NCBI GenBank assembly: GCA_021234155.1
Contig: JAJEKV010000074.1
Location: 1,080,154 to 1,144,153, forward strand
Direction: 5' to 3'
Source of the DNA: Isoetes taiwanensis
Lineage: Eukaryota; Streptophyta; Lycopodiopsida; Isoetales; Isoetaceae
Length of the DNA stretch: 64,000 bases
This document shows positions 59,186 to 64,000 of the stretch, one piece after another. How positions within the stretch are numbered: position 1 is the stretch's first letter; each line of letters opens with the position of its first letter. Position numbers and translations under genes: made by a program. The notes beneath the pieces were generated by a model, which was given only the letters and a program-made list of their open reading frames with translations, made no database searches and was not told the DNA's origin.

Positions 59186-60782
59186 TGTGGACGCTCCACG
59201 TATTTATATGCCTTTTTAAGTATAAATACGCGACACGCCACTATGAATAATTAATGGCACACAATTATTCATAAGCTAAGGTTAGCTATGTTAATAATTA
59301 AATTATAAAGGTGGAAACCTAACCTTAAACCCTAATTCGAATTGAAGGCTTAATATAATATTAAAAGGGCCTAAAATACCAAATTAGTTAATATTAGCCA
59401 ACCCGAGTTGCCACCGCCCAAATCGATTGGGCAAGGCGGGGGTTTCCATTTTGACACCCAAATTAGGGCTTTTGTGCCCCAATTCGAATTAGGAGCAATT
59501 GGAGATGGGGAGGAGGAGCAACCGAGGCACCCTTCAAGAAATCGAGATGGAGCCATCCCAAGCCCGATTCGACTGCTAGTCTCAGAGCTTAGTGTGTTAT
59601 TCAGAGGGATAGCGCCCTCTTGGGCATTTGTTGTGTGTATTTCTTCGCTTTCTCTACGTGTTCCCTCTCGTTTTAATTGTGGGAACTAACCCTTGATTGC
59701 AAAGGTGAGTTCTCTTTATCTCTGATTCGATACTTGCTCATGAATGATGGATTGATAGTTCTTTTCATAAGTATTGCTCTTGAAACGGGGGAATTAAGGG
59801 GGGAAGAGACCTCTGAGCCCATGTATTGTAGTATGCTCCTAGATAGAGCCCTGTATTATCCCATTAGATGCGGCCTGTGTACAAGAGACCACCGGGTCAT
59901 AGATGCTATGGATTGGCTTAGCACCAAAGAAGGGACGCAGTGGTGAAGTGGGGGTGGGGTCTTGCACGAACATAAAAGGCTCCTGAGACTCCTACAGTGG
60001 GCTAGGCCTGATAGCCGGTCACGTAGAGGGCCGGGTATGGGTCTGACACTCCCTGGGTGTAGAGGTGTGACCCGTATGGGGCACCTTGCACTTTGAGTAG
60101 ATTTAGGGTGAGTAAGTCGGGTATGGATGCGGGGGTCGCTGATGCGGCACGTATTCTCTAGCTCACCCATGGAACCACTGTGATCCTGGAAGGGGACACT
60201 TCCCTGACCTGCCTCGTCGGACCGGGGCGTCATGAACCCTGGAGTAGGCTCAGCAGGGTGATACCTCGAGCCTGCGTCTCCGGAAGGCTATAGCGAAGCC
60301 ATAGCGTGAATCGACCCATCTGCAAAGTGTGCACAGGAGGGGCGGATGGAGTGGACAACCCTAGCCGATGTTCTATGCCAGCCAGCGCCAGGTTATACCT
60401 CTGTCTGCTGATCTCTTGAGGCCGAGCCGTCAGTCTATCCTCACAGGAGTCTGAACCGAGGTAGAACCTGGGGTTTGGGTGTTTTCCTTAGGATTAGATG
60501 CATATTCTTTGCCGTGGGTATTTGGATGGATGTTCCACCCTTCGTGGTGGTTATTTATATATATATTTGTGCTGTGTGCTAACATGTATTCACGCTTCCG
60601 CGACGTAGGAGCCCCATTGAAGGCGTGGGCCGAATGACCCCTCTGTGTCCTTCACTCGGGCATCTCTCCATAGATGGCCCGGGATAGACGGAGGGCCCTG
60701 CTCACGGCGAGATGGTCGCCATGGGAGGGGAAAGTCCCTCGATGTATGACCGCCGTGGGTCGATATATTCAGGAGCGTCACA
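59186..60782 (+). mobile_element. LTR-like block 2
   Basis: It starts near TGTGGACGCTCC after a purine-rich CCAAGAAGAA and ends near GAGCGTCACA. The part from 59797 is nearly identical to block 3 (63115 on) and related to block 1. No tRNA primer site follows, so it may be a 3' LTR paired with block 1, or a 5' LTR with an eroded primer site paired with block 3. Several one- to four-base indels distinguish blocks 2 and 3. Confidence 0.55.
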
Positions 60783-62757
60783 CCCCATCATTCCGTAAGA
60801 AGAATTTCAGAGATCCAAAGGGTTGTTGTACAAGCGAAGAAGGCCCAAGCTCCAGGCCCGACCAAGGCCCATGAGTATCAGAGAAGCTTCTAGCAGCATC
60901 AACTTGGAGAATGCAACTACCATGTGGAGAGACCACGAGGATCTTATGGCATTAGATATCTTCGGCGAAGCAGCTGGGAGAAGAGGTGCGGGCGCCGGGG
61001 GCGGAACCAAGGGCAAATCACTTAGGTACTATCTTCCGGCCCTTAACCAAGGCCAGATGATAGTTTTCCATAAAGAATTCAGCCCAAGAGGTGAAGAGTC
61101 CGTGGCACTCCTTATAGCACTTTCAAGCTTTTGGGCAAAGAGGTAGAATAGACGTGAAAGTAGACCATGTTATTCTCTTCAAAAAGATCTCAGAGCCCTT
61201 CATGCTCTTGACTTCGCAGGGGCCACCTCGTGGATGCCCACTTGTCGTAAGTGGTGAATGCAACTCCACTCTAACTTCCGCACACCTCAAATGGCAAGAG
61301 CATTGGAAGGAGGATCGGTGGCAAGAATCCTACAGAACGCCGGCAAGGGGATAGGATTGAAGAATGTCAAGAACTTCTTCAAATCTATGAGGAGGCACTG
61401 ATAAGAAAATTGCTTGTCAATTAAGTAATTGTATTGATATTCTCTTCAGTTATTATCATGTACTTTATATATATTAATTAATGTCTTATCATGATCTTAA
61501 CTTATAAGTGGAATTTTCATATGATTTCTTTTATGACTAACAGCAATTCAATTGTAAGCAAGAATGATTAAATGTCTAATCCAAATAACAAGTATTGATG
61601 ATTAATCCTTGCAGCAAGGAACTCCGGCTCAGGCTCTCAGGGCCAAGGCCGTCAACATCAGTGGGTACCCAGAAACCTATTTGGACGTGATCAAGATGAC
61701 AACAACGACGAAATGACGCCGGAAGCAATTAACGCAAGGCTCGTGCAGATGAGGAACCAGATGCATCAGCTGATCCACTGGGCCACCCCATTGATGAATG
61801 CCCAAGAATATGCACATGCTCCACCACCACCTCCACCGCTACCTCAGCAAGGCATCGAGGAAGGTCCACGCCCGGAGGGGCGGGACAATCGTGAAATGCC
61901 GTGAGACGGGAAGAGGAAAAGGAGAAACGTAAGAGCCCAACACCACCTAGCTCCAGCTCATCGCATACCGCATCCAAGACAGCTCTAGCTCGTAAAGTGA
62001 GTCCGACCTCCCACAGTAGAGCCGTAAGCAAGGGAAGGAAGATGATTATCAAAGAAAGTTGACAAAGCTATGAGCAATGTGTGGAAGACTAGGAAGTTGG
62101 CCGGGTTCTGGAAGGACAAAGTCGCATGGAGGCGTAAGCCCGGCTTGATGAGATGGAAGAGTTTGGCAACTCTTATGGCATGAAGGATAAGGATATAGGA
62201 AAGCTGCTCCAGCAAACTTGATAGGGGCAGCTAGAATCGGTGGAAAGGCTATGCAAAGTCCAACAAGCTCAAAAGGAACAGCTTTAGATTCAAGACCTTC
62301 AAAGAAGGCTTCGCGACATTATGTGCCTTAGGTCACATACTAAAGCGCATCCGGCAGCTCTACGATTGAACCAGTGGGTACCTTGTCAAGAGTGTAAGTA
62401 TACTGGGAATTATGTGACTCGTGGGCTCCATGTTCCCTGTCTCGTGAAGGGCAGCAGTTGAAAACTTACATTGAGGGACCGAATAAAGAAATATCAAAAA
62501 GGCTAGTCCGGAGAATCAACCCTAAGTCGATTAAGCGGCCGAGGATAAAGCCATAAGTTTGGAAGAAGCTCCAAAGAACACCGTGTGAGAGACATCGGCC
62601 TTCAAAGGAAAGTCAGGCGCAAGCATCAAAAGGCAAAGACCGAGTAAGCAATCAACAGCAACTCGCCATCAGAGGCCAACAGCAAGGAAGAGCTCAGGGT
62701 AAGAACTTTGGGGACCGTAAGCCGCAGAATGCATCAGGGGGCAGCGTGTTAAAGCGC
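60783..62757 (+). other. Internal sequence with gag-like fragments
   Basis: Frames on the plus strand include 60823-61146 (HEDLMALDIFGEAAGRRGAG and onward), 61154-61354 and 61713-61904 (MTPEAINARLVQMRNQMHQL, then APPPPPPLPQQG). A coiled-coil-like piece (LLQQT, ESVERLCKVQQAQKEQL, IQDLQRRLRDI) lies at about 62200-62320 with stops. They suggest one or two decayed proteins, possibly gag-like, but I recognise no protease, reverse transcriptase, integrase or transposase. The element would therefore be non-autonomous. Confidence 0.4.
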
Positions 62758-62760
62758 ATT

Positions 62761-63082
62761 GGGTGAAAGCATGCTAGGGTGTACCATCTAAAGTACTTTT
62801 TAGGGAGTGTAAAACTACCCAGAAAAGTACTCAGCACTGGGTACTGGGAACTTGCATAAATGCCACAATAAAGAATAAGTTTGAGAGTTAATTCATTTAT
62901 TTTAGTCTCTAATGGTATTGTTATCCTTTACTACTATAGACTGGCATGTTATTGACCTTCAATTCAAAAAAATTCACTTGATTTTAATGGAAAGAAAAAA
63001 CAAAAAGTATCAGTTTTAAAAGTACCCAGTGTAGGTACTTTTGAGGGTTCCAAAAGTGGTACACCATAGCATGCTTTTACCC
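62761..63082 (+). mobile_element. MITE with 16-bp TIRs
   Basis: Inverted ends GGGTGAAAGCATGCTA and TAGCATGCTTTTACCC, extending to 26 bp with two mismatches, flanked by ATT at 62758-62760 and 63083-63085. The 322-bp element has no coding capacity. The 3-bp duplication and GGG ends fit a PIF/Harbinger-type MITE, although that group prefers TWA. Its relative is at 26133-26446. Confidence 0.8.
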
Positions 63083-63114
63083 ATTCTAGACAGCCTGACG
63101 AAAGAGAAGAGACA

Positions 63115-64000
63115 GGGGGGAAGAGACCTCTGAGCCCATGTATTGTAGTATGCTCCTAGATAGAGCCCTGTATTATCCCATTAGATGCGGCCTGTGTACA
63201 AGAGACCACCGGGTCATAGATGCTATGGATTGGCTTAGCACCAAAGAAGGGACGCTGGTGAAGTGGGGGTGGGTCTTGCACGAACATAAAAGGCTCCCCG
63301 AGACTCCTGGCCAAAGGCTAGGCCCCGAGCCGGTCACGTGAGGGCCGGTATGGGTCTCGACACTCCTTGGGTGTAGAGGTGTGACCCGTATGGGGCACCT
63401 TGCACTTTGAGTAGATTTAGGGTGAGTAAGTTGCACGGATGCCGGGGTCGCTGATGCACACGTATTCTCTAGCTCACCCATGGAACCACCTTTGGCATGA
63501 TCCCGAAGGGGACACTTCCCCGACCTGCCTCGTCGGACCCGGGCCATGAACCCTGAGTAGGCTCAGCAGGGTGATACCTCAAGCCACAAGGTCTCCGGGA
63601 AGCTATAAGCGAAGCCATAGCGTGAATCGACCCATCCGCAAAGTGTGCCTGAGGGGGGGCGGATGGAGTGGACAACCCTAGCGATGTTCTATGCCCTAGG
63701 TTATACCTTTGTCTGCTGATCTCTTGAGGCCGAGCCGTCAGTCTATCCTCACAGGAGTCTGAACCGGGGTAGAACCTGGGGTTTGGGTGTTTTCCTTAGG
63801 ATTAGATGCATATTCTTTGCCGTGGGTATTTGGATGGATGTTCCACCCTTCGTGGTGGTTATTTATATATATATTTGTGCTGTGTGCTAACATGTATTCA
63901 CGCTTCCGCGACGTAGGAGCCCCATTGAAGGCGCGTAATGGGCGAATGACCCTCTCTGTGTCCTTCACTCGGGCATCTCTCCATAGATGGCCCGATAGAC
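63115..64000 (+). mobile_element. LTR-like block 3 (cut by window end)
   Basis: From GGGGGGAAGAGACC it follows block 2 (from 59797) with an offset of about 3.31 kb to the window end. The first 610 bp of block 2 are missing here, so the block is 5'-truncated. Phrases such as GGATTAGATGCATATTCTTT are identical in both. Confidence 0.85.

Overview
This window looks like nuclear DNA of a land plant with a large, repeat-rich genome. Plant-type gene families are present: an AP2/ERF factor, a PLS-class PPR protein, a p24-delta/emp24 protein, an FCP1/SCP-type phosphatase and a CENH3-like histone. They lie in a sea of plant L1 LINE, DIRS-like, LTR and MITE sequence, and nothing bacterial, plastid or phage-like is visible. 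The PPR style and the DIRS-like element hint at a fern or another non-angiosperm, but that is a guess.

Layout. 0-10 kb: an intact phosphatase-like gene (minus strand) with a TATA box, a 768-bp MULE-type fold-back element with a perfect 9-bp target duplication, and a decayed DIRS-like tyrosine-recombinase retrotransposon (minus). 10-31 kb: two copies of a segmental duplication. One copy is interrupted by a 4.7-kb L1-type LINE with matching target duplications; the other keeps the unoccupied site and runs up to an AP2/ERF gene (minus), the second intact gene. 31-45 kb: small repeats (a SINE candidate, tandem duplications, a recurring GGGCGCCC-centred motif) and a mosaic of gene fragments, all on the minus strand. 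In it a p24 gene lacks both ends, an extra copy of one p24 exon sits inside a broken PPR gene, and 483-bp direct repeats flank the p24 exons. 45-50.7 kb: no recognised gene. 50.7-53 kb: the 5' half (ORF1 and endonuclease) of a second LINE family, followed by a 178-bp tandem array. 53.6-64 kb: three related LTR-like blocks. Between the first two lie a histone H3/CENH3-like gene with an exact H3 N-terminal tail but many frame breaks, and an unrecognised gene with its own TATA box. Between the second and third lie gag-like fragments and a MITE.

Only the phosphatase-like gene and the ERF gene look intact. Most other coding matter is fossil, and many breaks in the 53-64 kb part are single-base, so either pseudogenisation or residual assembly error could explain them. 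All calls rest on reading motifs in the sequence; no database search was run.
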